Source: Muricauda sp. SCSIO 65647
Lineage (GTDB): Bacteria; Bacteroidota; Bacteroidia; Flavobacteriales; Flavobacteriaceae
NCBI RefSeq assembly: GCF_021534965.1
Contig: NZ_CP091037.1
Span: forward strand, 1,962,501-2,026,500
DNA length: 64,000 bases
Direction: 5' to 3'
The stretch's first letter is position 1. Each line of letters begins with the position of its first letter. The position numbers and the translations under genes are program-made. The notes below the pieces were generated by a model that worked only from the letters and a program-made list of their open reading frames with translations, made no database searches and was not told the DNA's origin. This document shows positions 56,248 to 64,000 of this stretch, in pieces.

Positions 56248-58122
56248 ATGAACCTTAAGAGAAAGGCGACAATTTCAACTTTGGTTGGAATTTTTCTGAT
56301 GATGATGTCTTGTGAGGAAGATTTGACCACCTTGGGTGAGGGTGTGGTCGGCGGTGAACCTTTTAGTACCGGAAAAGTGGTTTTTGATGTTTTCGCCTAT
56401 AACAAAAGGGTCAATGCGGTGCAAACCAACAGATTGCCCATATACCAGTTGGGCAACTTCAATGACCCCGTTTATGGAACACGCCGGGCCAGTATCACCA
56501 GTCAGGTACAACTTTCCATCAATCAAAACACTGGAACCATAAGCAATGTCTTTGGTGACTTTTCACAGGCTGTCGAAGATGGAGCGGACGATGATGAGAG
56601 CAATTCGACCATACCGGAAAACGAAACCGTAAAAGAAGTTTTTCTGTATCTGCCGTATCAATTGCCGCCAGAGAGTCTTCGAGATAGTGACCTTGACGGG
56701 GTTGAAGACCCATTTGATGCCGACCCTGATGATCCAAATAGTGATTCCGATAATGATGGGGTGACCGATAACGCCGAGAGAACAGGCGGTACAGATCCCT
56801 TGAACCCCGATACCGATGGTGATGGTATCGGTGATGCCGATGATGACAGTACGGTTGCCAATGCCTTTGCCAGAACGTTATCTCTTGATAGTATCTATGG
56901 CAATCGTGATGCGTCTTTCAGGCTAAAGGTCGAACGTTCGACATTCTTTTTAAGGAATTTGGATCCAAATACCAATTTTGAGGAGGCACAAGAGTACTTT
57001 TCAAGCCAAAGCTTCTCGCCCGATTTTGTAGATGAGGTACTTTTTGATGGGGATGTTCAGATAGATAATGAACAAATTGTTTTCTTCAATGAGGATGACC
57101 CCGATACTGAAGATGTTGATGAGTCATTGACATTGGATGCCAGCAGGACCCTGAATCCAGGTATACGAGTGCCTCTTGACCCATCTTTTTTTCAAGAAAA
57201 TATACTGGACCGGGAAGGAAGTTCAGAGTTGTTGAGCCAAGCCAATTTCGCAGATTTTTTTCGAGGGATCCATTTGTCTTTAGATGCCAATGACGATATG
57301 ATGCTGCTGCTCGATCTATCAGCAGCGAACATTACCATCACCTACGAATATGACAATTATAACGATAACGATACCTTTTCTGATACTTCAGATGATTTCA
57401 TCGAACAGGTCGAACGCGATCTTGTATTGAACCTGTTGCGAAACATCAACGGATTCATTTCAGGAAATGCCGTAAATACCTTCGAAAGTGATGATTTTCC
57501 ACCTCAAATTGCAGATCAGCTTGACAATGGCGATAACGCTTCCAGAATATATCTCAAGGGCGGTGATGGGGCCGTGGCCGAGGTCAGTCTTTTTGATGAC
57601 ACAGATGCCGACCCAATATTGGAAGACATACGCTCGAAAAATTGGATAATAAACGAAGCCAATCTGGTGTTTCACGTTGATGAACAATCGCTCAATGGTT
57701 TGATTGAAGAAGAACGACCTCCAAGAATATATCTCTATAATGCCGAGACAAACCTGCCCATTTATAATCTTGCGATTGAAAATGCAAGTTCAGACAGCGC
57801 AGAGCCCCTGGGGTTGTACCTTAATTTTGGAGGTATTCTGGATAGGGAAAATAATACCTATACCATTCGTATTACCGAACATATCAACAATATCATAGTA
57901 CGTGACTCTGCCAATGCCAGACTGGCCCTTACCTTGACTTCAAATATTGATATTTCGCAAGCTAGGATCGCTGAGGCCATGGGGGCGAATGGATCAGTAG
58001 TTGATGTGCCGGTGATGTCGACCGTGAATGCCTTGGGCACGGTACTTTTTGGAAGCAATGTGCAGGCTGCCAACGAAGAGAAAAAATTAAAGCTCGAAAT
58101 CTTTTTTACAGAGACAAATTGA
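56248..58122 (+). CDS. DUF4270 lipoprotein with thrombospondin type 3 calcium repeats
   Basis: A 624-residue lipoprotein (lipobox MMSC, Cys22). The start and end match DUF4270 ([57 protein letters not shown]). Residues about 146-201 are an acidic insert of thrombospondin type 3-like repeats with D-x-D-x-D-G units ([33 protein letters not shown]), predicted to bind calcium. Function of DUF4270 is unknown; a surface role in the outer membrane is inferred. It follows the GT5-like gene after 5 bases and precedes glmS, which has its own box. Confidence 0.88.
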   Translation: MNLKRKATISTLVGIFLMMMSCEEDLTTLGEGVVGGEPFSTGKVVFDVFAYNKRVNAVQTNRLPIYQLGNFNDPVYGTRRASITSQVQLSINQNTGTISNVFGDFSQAVEDGADDDESNSTIPENETVKEVFLYLPYQLPPESLRDSDLDGVEDPFDADPDDPNSDSDNDGVTDNAERTGGTDPLNPDTDGDGIGDADDDSTVANAFARTLSLDSIYGNRDASFRLKVERSTFFLRNLDPNTNFEEAQEYFSSQSFSPDFVDEVLFDGDVQIDNEQIVFFNEDDPDTEDVDESLTLDASRTLNPGIRVPLDPSFFQENILDREGSSELLSQANFADFFRGIHLSLDANDDMMLLLDLSAANITITYEYDNYNDNDTFSDTSDDFIEQVERDLVLNLLRNINGFISGNAVNTFESDDFPPQIADQLDNGDNASRIYLKGGDGAVAEVSLFDDTDADPILEDIRSKNWIINEANLVFHVDEQSLNGLIEEERPPRIYLYNAETNLPIYNLAIENASSDSAEPLGLYLNFGGILDRENNTYTIRITEHINNIIVRDSANARLALTLTSNIDISQARIAEAMGANGSVVDVPVMSTVNALGTVLFGSNVQAANEEKKLKLEIFFTETN

Positions 58123-58202
58123 TTTATACATAATATTTAATACCGCTGACGGATTTTTTGCGTTTTATATCCGAGAATTGTTTTCATTTCCCCCTTAAAA
58201 AC

Positions 58203-58210
58203 TAATTTTG
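58203..58210 (+). promoter_or_regulatory. Promoter of glmS
   Basis: TAATTTTG (exact TAnnTTTG), with TTG at 58178-58180 as -33 (spacing 22); 31 bases before the ATG at 58242. No riboswitch or glmS ribozyme is recognisable in the 119-base gap. Confidence 0.55.
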
Positions 58211-58241
58211 TTTATCTAAATCAATTGAAAACTACCTAGTT

Positions 58242-60089
58242 ATGTGTGGAATCGTAGGTTATATAGGCCATAGAGATGCATATCCCATCATTATTAAAGG
58301 ACTGCAGCGCTTAGAGTATCGAGGATATGACAGTGCCGGTGTTGTGCTTTTCGATGGCGAAGACATGCATTTGTCAAAGACCAAGGGAAAGGTCGAAGAC
58401 TTAAAGAACAAAGCCGAGACCAGTATTAAAACCAGAGGTAAGTTGGGCCTTGGCCACACTAGATGGGCAACCCACGGTGTGCCAAACGATATCAACTCAC
58501 ACCCCCATTATTCGAATTCCGGTGATTTGGTGATTATCCATAACGGTATCATTGAGAATTATGAATCTATTAAAAAAGCCTTGACCAAAAGAGGGTATAC
58601 CTTTGAATCAGATACCGATACCGAAGTATTGGTCAACCTCATCGAAGAAGTCAAGGAAAAAGAAGGGGTCAAACTTGGCAAAGCCGTACAGCTAGCCTTG
58701 AACCAAGTCGTTGGGGCCTATGCCATTGCCGTGTTTGACAAAAACAAGCCTGATGAGATCGTCGTGGCGAAATTAGGTAGTCCGCTTGCCATTGGTATCG
58801 GTGAGAATGAATACTTTATCGCTTCCGATGCATCGCCATTCATTGAGTTTACCAACAATGCCGTGTACTTAGAGGATGAAGAAATGGCCATTGTCAGAAT
58901 CGGCAAGGAGATAAAATTGCGCAAAATAAAAGATGACGCCATTGCTTATCCGAATATACTGGAACTTCAACTGAATCTTGAAGAAATAGAAAAAGGGGGC
59001 TATGAGCATTTCATGCTGAAAGAAATCTACGAACAGCCTAGGGCCATCCACGATACTTTTCGAGGAAGGTTGCGGCCCGATCAAGGCATTATCAAAATGG
59101 CCGGTATTGATCAAAACATTGAAAAATTTCTAAATGCCAACAGAATTATTATCGTCGCTTGCGGTACTTCTTGGCACGCAGGTCTAGTTGCCGAGTATAT
59201 TTTTGAAGATTTGGCGCGAATTCCCGTTGAGGTCGAGTATGCTTCTGAATTTCGCTATCGCAATCCGGTGATTACAGATAAGGATGTACTTATTGCCATA
59301 TCGCAATCTGGTGAGACGGCCGATACGTTGGCGGCCATTAAACTGGCCAAAGAAAAAGGGGCATTTGTATTTGGCGTTTGTAATGTTGTGGGCTCTTCGA
59401 TAGCCAGAGAGACCAATGCCGGAGCCTATACCCACGCAGGACCTGAAATCGGGGTCGCCTCAACAAAGGCCTTCACCACGCAGATTACAGTACTCATGAT
59501 GATCGCCATGAAATTGGCCAAAGAAAAAGGAATTTTTTCCGAATCGAAATTTCATGAGTTTTTGACAGAACTGGAAGGCATTCCGAGCAAGGTTGAGAAA
59601 ACATTGGAGTCAAATGCTTTGGTAGAGCACATATCAGATGTTTACAAAGACTCGACAAACTGCTTGTATTTGGGCAGAGGGTATAACTTTCCGGTTGCGC
59701 TTGAAGGAGCTTTAAAGCTAAAGGAAATCAGCTACATTCATGCCGAGGGCTATCCTGCGGCAGAAATGAAGCATGGCCCAATAGCTTTGATAGATGAACA
59801 AATGCCAGTTGTGGTCATAGCAACCAGAAAAGGGCATTATGAAAAAGTGGTCAGCAATATCCAAGAAATAAAATCTAGGCACGGCAAAATCATCGCAGTG
59901 GTCACTGAAGGCGACAAACAGGTCAAAGAATTGGCCGATCATGTCGTAGAAGTGCCGGAAACTTCAGAGAGTTTGACACCCTTGCTTACCACCATACCCC
60001 TGCAATTACTTTCATACCATATTGCCGTAATGCGTGGGTGTAACGTAGACCAACCGAGAAACTTGGCCAAATCGGTTACAGTGGAGTAA
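58242..60089 (+). CDS. glmS: Glutamine--fructose-6-phosphate aminotransferase (isomerizing)
   Basis: Makes glucosamine-6-P from fructose-6-P and glutamine, the first step toward UDP-GlcNAc for peptidoglycan and LPS. It has 615 residues: N-terminal class II glutaminase domain (Cys2 nucleophile in MCGIVGYIG, GHTRWATHG), then two SIS domains (IACGTSWHAGLVAEY; YLGRGYNFPVALEGALKLKEISYIHAEGYPAAEMKHGPIALI) and the C-terminal end RNLAKSVTVE. Followed by a perfect 12-bp terminator hairpin. Confidence 0.98.
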   Translation: MCGIVGYIGHRDAYPIIIKGLQRLEYRGYDSAGVVLFDGEDMHLSKTKGKVEDLKNKAETSIKTRGKLGLGHTRWATHGVPNDINSHPHYSNSGDLVIIHNGIIENYESIKKALTKRGYTFESDTDTEVLVNLIEEVKEKEGVKLGKAVQLALNQVVGAYAIAVFDKNKPDEIVVAKLGSPLAIGIGENEYFIASDASPFIEFTNNAVYLEDEEMAIVRIGKEIKLRKIKDDAIAYPNILELQLNLEEIEKGGYEHFMLKEIYEQPRAIHDTFRGRLRPDQGIIKMAGIDQNIEKFLNANRIIIVACGTSWHAGLVAEYIFEDLARIPVEVEYASEFRYRNPVITDKDVLIAISQSGETADTLAAIKLAKEKGAFVFGVCNVVGSSIARETNAGAYTHAGPEIGVASTKAFTTQITVLMMIAMKLAKEKGIFSESKFHEFLTELEGIPSKVEKTLESNALVEHISDVYKDSTNCLYLGRGYNFPVALEGALKLKEISYIHAEGYPAAEMKHGPIALIDEQMPVVVIATRKGHYEKVVSNIQEIKSRHGKIIAVVTEGDKQVKELADHVVEVPETSESLTPLLTTIPLQLLSYHIAVMRGCNVDQPRNLAKSVTVE

Positions 60090-60112
60090 CATAGTATATC
60101 ACGTAAAATAAG

Positions 60113-60140
60113 AAAAGTCGCCTTTTAAGGCGACTTTTTT
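60113..60140 (+). terminator. Intrinsic terminator after glmS
   Basis: AAAAGTCGCCTT (60113-60124), loop TT, AAGGCGACTTTT (60127-60138), then T residues: 12 perfect pairs. Confidence 0.94.
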
Positions 60141-60289
60141 GTTAATTCAACAATGATTGAATCATTTCATTGCCAAATCAATACTATGCATGCATAATTT
60201 TTTATTCTGTTATGGGTTTGGATGCAAAAAAAATGTATATTCCACCCGTAAAATTAAAACTAACTTAACGTTATCTAATCTTAGCACTC

Positions 60290-63091
60290 ATGAGAATAAT
60301 AATGCTTGCTTGCTTCCTGCTGTTTGGCTTTGTGGCCTATTCGCAAACAACGGTACAGGGTAAAGTAGTAGATGAGAACAATGAACCGATTCCCGGTGCG
60401 AATGTGATCCTAGTTGGAAAGGCAGAGGGGACCACCACTGATTTTGACGGAAATTATGAGTTCAAAACCTCAGAAAACCCACCTTTTCAGTTGCGTATTT
60501 CAATTCTTGGTTTTTCTGATGCCATCGTGAATGTCACCTCAAACAATCAAACCATCAACGTAACATTGAATGAGGCATCTACTTTGCTCGATGAAATTGT
60601 GATATCGGCCTCAAGAACACCAGAGCGTATTTTCGAATCGCCCGTAACGGTCGAACGTATGGATATCAAGGCCATTCAAAGCTCGACATCGCCCACTTTT
60701 TATGATGCTTTGGAAAACCTCAAAGGGGTTGACATCAACACCAACAGTTTAACGTTCAAATCGGTGAACACCCGTGGTTTTGCCACCTTTGCCAACACCC
60801 GTTTCATGCAGTTGGTCGATGGTATGGACAACTCTTCACCTGCCCTTAACTTTCCACTGGGCAATCTCTTGGGCATGTCTGAACTTGATGTGAACACCGT
60901 AGAGCTTTTGCCCGGGGCCTCATCGGCACTTTATGGTGCCAATGCTTACAACGGTATCATGTTCATGACCAGCAAGAGCCCTTTCAATCACCAAGGAATC
61001 AGTTTTTATGCAAAAACAGGGCTCACCTCAAGTAGTAATGCCGGCGACAACGACTTCTTTGATGTGGGCATACGGGCAGCACATGCCTTTAGCGATCACT
61101 TTGCCGCGAAGGCATCGGTATCTTTTTTAAAGGGTACAGAATGGTTTTCAACAGATTATACAGATTACAACAATCCTGGTCTCACAAGGGATGACCCGGC
61201 ATATGACGGACTCAACATCTATGGTGATGAGGCATCGACCACACTCAATTTTGATGAATTGGCCGCAGCATCGTTGCCCATTCCGGTGGCTACCGATTTT
61301 GGTGAGGCCACGGTTTCAAGAACCGGCTATGAAGAAAGAGACCTTATGGACTATGATGCAGAGAGCTTAAAAGCAGATTTCGCACTTCACTTCAAGCCGT
61401 GGGCCGATGATTTTGAAATAGTCTGGAATTCTAAGATCGGTCGTGGAAACACCATTTATCAGGGTGCCAACCGTTATGCCATAAAAGATTTCTTTATGCA
61501 GCAGCACAAGTTGGAAATACGCAACAACAACTTCTTTGTTCGCGGATATACCACTGCAGAAAAGGCAGGAAACTCTTATGACACAAGATTTGCCGCACTT
61601 AATGTAAACCGTAGGTGGAAAAGGGATGCACCCAACCCTGACAATCCCTCAGAGCCTTCATGGTTCGGGGACTATGCAGCGGGCTTTATCGGCTTTTTGG
61701 CCAATCAAGGTATTTTTGCCCCTACGGACGAACAAAAAGTTGCTGCCCATGCCTTTGCCAGACAACAGGCCGATACGGGCAGGTTCTTGCCTGGAACCCC
61801 AGAATTCAACAATGCTTTGGCCGCCGTCACCGCCGACCCTAATTTAGAGACCGGGGCCAGATTTCAAGACAACTCCAAAATCTACCATATCGACGCCAAT
61901 TACAATTTTACGCATTTGACAGGTGATTTTGCCGATATTATGGTAGGGGGTTCTTGGAGACAATATGAGTTGAATTCGGGCGGTACCATTTACACCGATA
62001 GCGATGGCCCAATCAACTACAATGAATATGGCGCGTACGTACAGCTGCAAAAGAAAATGCTCGAAGAGCAGTTGAAGTTTACGGGTTCTATTCGGTATGA
62101 TAAATCAGAATTTTTTGATGGGTTCGTTTCACCGAGGCTTTCTTTGGTCTACGCCATTGATGAGAACAAAAGGCATAATATCAGGGGATCATTTCAAACA
62201 GGTTTCAGAAACCCCGATACCCAGTCGCTCTTCATCGGCCTCAATGCAGGTAGGGCCATTTTGGTGGGATCGGCACCCGATAACCTAGATCGCTATACCA
62301 CGCCGGAACTTTTGTTGAGTACCAATGGCCAAGCGCTGACAGGTCAGCAGACGGTTCAGCTTTCGGGCGGCGAGGCCTATACCAATGCCTTTTCGCGCGA
62401 ATCGGTCGAGGCCGGAGTCCCACAAGCATTTGAGTCATCTCTGGTACAACCCGAGCAGGTAACGGCCTATGAGGTAGGCTATCGTGGCGCTGTAGGTAAG
62501 GTCAATATCGATTTCAGTGCCTATTACAACCAATATGATGATTTTATCTCGAATAGAACCGTTTTGGTACCCCTTTACGGTGAAGCGGGAGACAATGCAT
62601 TGTCTTTGTTGGCATTGCAGAACGAAGATTTTCAAGCCTTTCAGACCTACACAAACTCCGTGGCAGACATAAGCTCATATGGAGGTGGCTTGGGCATCAC
62701 CACACAGATATTTGGCAACTATGACTTTGGCATTAACTACACCTATGCGAAACTTGATTTTGATAGGAGTTCAGATCCAGGTTTTGAGCCCAGCTTCAAT
62801 ACCCCTGAACATAAGGTAAAGGCCTCATTTGGTAATCAAGAACTGTTCAAGAATTTTGGTTTCAACATCAATTGGCGTTGGAACGATTGGTATCTCTGGG
62901 AGGCCACTTTTGCCGATGGTTTCATACCATCGAGGCATGTCGTCGATGCCCAGGTCAATTTTAGTGTTCCGAGCATCAAATCAATTTTCAAGCTAGGGGG
63001 CGCCAATATTTTAGGAGAAGAATATGTGAGTGCGCCCGGTGCAGGGCTCATAGGGTCACAATTCTTTGTATCATGGGTTATCAATCAATAA
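60290..63091 (+). CDS. TonB-dependent receptor with CarboxypepD_reg-like domain
   Basis: A 933-residue outer-membrane receptor: signal peptide (to about AYSQ, residue 19), CarboxypepD_reg-like domain (about 20-100, TTVQGKVVDENNEPIPGANVILVGKAEG), plug (about 110-225, LKGVDINTNSLTFKSVNTRGFATFANTRFMQLVDGMDNS) and barrel ending FFVSWVINQ. The last residue is Gln rather than aromatic. The start could be M1 or M5. The next gene begins 17 bases later and encodes an SGNH-hydrolase lipoprotein, so the two probably form one uptake unit. Confidence 0.92.
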   Translation: MRIIMLACFLLFGFVAYSQTTVQGKVVDENNEPIPGANVILVGKAEGTTTDFDGNYEFKTSENPPFQLRISILGFSDAIVNVTSNNQTINVTLNEASTLLDEIVISASRTPERIFESPVTVERMDIKAIQSSTSPTFYDALENLKGVDINTNSLTFKSVNTRGFATFANTRFMQLVDGMDNSSPALNFPLGNLLGMSELDVNTVELLPGASSALYGANAYNGIMFMTSKSPFNHQGISFYAKTGLTSSSNAGDNDFFDVGIRAAHAFSDHFAAKASVSFLKGTEWFSTDYTDYNNPGLTRDDPAYDGLNIYGDEASTTLNFDELAAASLPIPVATDFGEATVSRTGYEERDLMDYDAESLKADFALHFKPWADDFEIVWNSKIGRGNTIYQGANRYAIKDFFMQQHKLEIRNNNFFVRGYTTAEKAGNSYDTRFAALNVNRRWKRDAPNPDNPSEPSWFGDYAAGFIGFLANQGIFAPTDEQKVAAHAFARQQADTGRFLPGTPEFNNALAAVTADPNLETGARFQDNSKIYHIDANYNFTHLTGDFADIMVGGSWRQYELNSGGTIYTDSDGPINYNEYGAYVQLQKKMLEEQLKFTGSIRYDKSEFFDGFVSPRLSLVYAIDENKRHNIRGSFQTGFRNPDTQSLFIGLNAGRAILVGSAPDNLDRYTTPELLLSTNGQALTGQQTVQLSGGEAYTNAFSRESVEAGVPQAFESSLVQPEQVTAYEVGYRGAVGKVNIDFSAYYNQYDDFISNRTVLVPLYGEAGDNALSLLALQNEDFQAFQTYTNSVADISSYGGGLGITTQIFGNYDFGINYTYAKLDFDRSSDPGFEPSFNTPEHKVKASFGNQELFKNFGFNINWRWNDWYLWEATFADGFIPSRHVVDAQVNFSVPSIKSIFKLGGANILGEEYVSAPGAGLIGSQFFVSWVINQ

Positions 63092-63108
63092 TAAAAAAGC
63101 TAAGAAAA

Positions 63109-64000
63109 ATGAAAAACAAACATATATATACCGCATTTCTTTTTGGGGCATTTCTTTTTTGGGGTTGTAGTGAGGAAGACGATATTTTTGCGGTGCCCTT
63201 TGTGCCAGAGGTAGAACAGGTGACTCCACCGCCAGTAAACTATACCAGTGGTACGGCAGATTTTTCTACCTATGTGTCCGTGGGCAATTCTTTGACGGCG
63301 GGCTTCTCTGACAATGCCTTGTTCGTAAGAGGGCAGACAGCCTCTTTTCCCAATATTTTGGCCCAACAATTTGCTTTGGCCGGTGGGGGAGATTTTTCCC
63401 AGCCGTTGATGAACGATGATTTGGGAGGATTGTTGCTGGGGGGCAATGAAATAGCCGATACCCGACTGATTTTTGATGCCGCAAATCAAGTTCCCGTCAA
63501 TATTCCGGGAGACCCTACCACAGAGGTTTCCAATGTGCTGTCGGGCCCCTTTAACAATATGGGGGTGCCAGGAGCGAAAAGCTATCATTTGTTGGCCAAT
63601 GGCTATGGCAACGTGGCCGGTGTGGCTGCTGGACTTGCCAATCCGTATTTTGCTAGAATGGCCTCTAACCCCAATGCATCGGTAATGGAAGATGCAATGG
63701 CACAAAACCCGACTTTTTTCTCTCTATGGATAGGCTCCAATGACATTTTGGGGTATGCCGTATCAGGGGGTTCGGGCGAAGACCATAATTTGACAGGTAA
63801 TCTTGATGCATCGACCTACGCGGGAAATGATATTACCAACGCAGGGGTTTTTGCACAGGTGTATAACGGCCTGTTGGCTACTTTGACGGCTGGTGGTGCC
63901 GTGGGCATTGTGGCCAATCTGCCCAATGTGACCGATGCACCTTATTTTACAACGGTGCCCCATGCACCGTTAGACCCTACCAATCCTAGTTTTGGCCCCC
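63109..64000 (+). CDS. SGNH/GDSL-hydrolase lipoprotein, 5' part
   Basis: The frame from the ATG at 63109 is open to the right edge (297 codons), so the C-terminus is outside the window. It starts with a signal sequence and lipobox-like FWGC (Cys20). It then has the GDSL block I (SVGNSLTAGFSDN, Ser as nucleophile) and block III (WIGSNDILGY, Asn) of SGNH hydrolases; the catalytic DxxH block is expected beyond the edge. Family members cleave ester bonds of lipids or acetylated sugars. It lies 17 bases after the TonB receptor and is probably translated from the same transcript, so the pair may take up an esterified compound. Confidence 0.88.
   Translation, partial: MKNKHIYTAFLFGAFLFWGCSEEDDIFAVPFVPEVEQVTPPPVNYTSGTADFSTYVSVGNSLTAGFSDNALFVRGQTASFPNILAQQFALAGGGDFSQPLMNDDLGGLLLGGNEIADTRLIFDAANQVPVNIPGDPTTEVSNVLSGPFNNMGVPGAKSYHLLANGYGNVAGVAAGLANPYFARMASNPNASVMEDAMAQNPTFFSLWIGSNDILGYAVSGGSGEDHNLTGNLDASTYAGNDITNAGVFAQVYNGLLATLTAGGAVGIVANLPNVTDAPYFTTVPHAPLDPTNPSFGP

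Noticed and set aside
63100-63705. 201-codon minus-strand frame near the right edge
   Set aside because: It covers the SGNH-hydrolase gene on the plus strand, which has a signal sequence and GDSL blocks; the antisense frame is a shadow rich in His, Gly and Arg.

Overview
The window looks like ordinary chromosome from a marine member of the Flavobacteriaceae (Bacteroidota), broadly Muricauda/Maribacter/Zobellia-like; the genus is a guess. The reasons are: many TonB-dependent receptors with CarboxypepD_reg-like N-termini; lipoproteins typical of the phylum (DUF4270, DUF5689, Ig-like); a vanadium-dependent haloperoxidase; no Shine-Dalgarno sequences; and, in front of many genes, the Bacteroidota promoter -7 box TAnnTTTG. 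GC content by eye is in the low-to-mid 40s percent, with one AT-richer patch at about 35.9-37.7 kb. I saw no tRNA, rRNA, CRISPR array, insertion sequence or prophage. Both edges cut a gene: a TonB receptor on the left and an SGNH-hydrolase lipoprotein on the right.

Layout. 0-7.9 kb: end of a haem-type TonB receptor, a small amphipathic-repeat lipoprotein, then the run ileS - zinc-less dksA-like - DUF4097-like - lspA, converging on 5-formyl-THF cyclo-ligase. 8.3-12.3 kb: uvrC and a patatin-POTRA-barrel protein. 12.3-12.7 kb: an intergenic region with a candidate small RNA. 12.7-17.4 kb: a tight run of DUF3108, tryptophan 2,3-dioxygenase, an M23 peptidase and pgi. 17.5-26.6 kb: a large TonB receptor, a membrane protein, a Cys-rich lipoprotein, then a secreted EEP nuclease divergent from a TonB receptor plus a DUF5689/lamin-tail lipoprotein, a plausible extracellular nucleic-acid or phosphate scavenging locus. 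26.6-28.9 kb: a PAS-rich histidine kinase with a single-domain response regulator, behind a perfect 13-bp inverted repeat. 29.1-34.3 kb: ankyrin, NUDIX and omega-amidase genes in one run, an Ig-like lipoprotein, ComF and a membrane coiled-coil protein. 34.3-39.9 kb: glyS, an AT-rich pair (barrel protein and AraC regulator), and katG.

40-50.5 kb: VOC protein and vanadium haloperoxidase; a kinase/PLP-enzyme fusion downstream of a TonB receptor; exonuclease III; a Tas-type aldo-keto reductase; and a PQQ dehydrogenase carrying an internal cytochrome c. 50.5-55.3 kb, minus strand: panC-panD-flippase-like-esterase-like, then radA with its own promoter. 55.4-60.1 kb, plus strand: half-length GT5 protein, DUF4270 lipoprotein, glmS. 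60.3-64 kb: a TonB receptor followed by an SGNH-hydrolase lipoprotein.

Most genes are housekeeping or standard envelope genes. I did not find a clear-cut new defence or mobile system. The most rewarding items are: the nuclease/TonB/DUF5689 locus; the kinase-phospholyase fusion; the candidate small RNA at about 12.49-12.60 kb; a hidden 28-aa membrane ORF at about 8.0 kb; a mirrored-cysteine lipoprotein; the inverted repeats at 28.9 and 39.9-40.1 kb; and several enzymes with altered catalytic residues (M23 with HxC, an esterase-like protein with Asp at the nucleophile position, a GT5 half-protein, a DksA without its zinc site).
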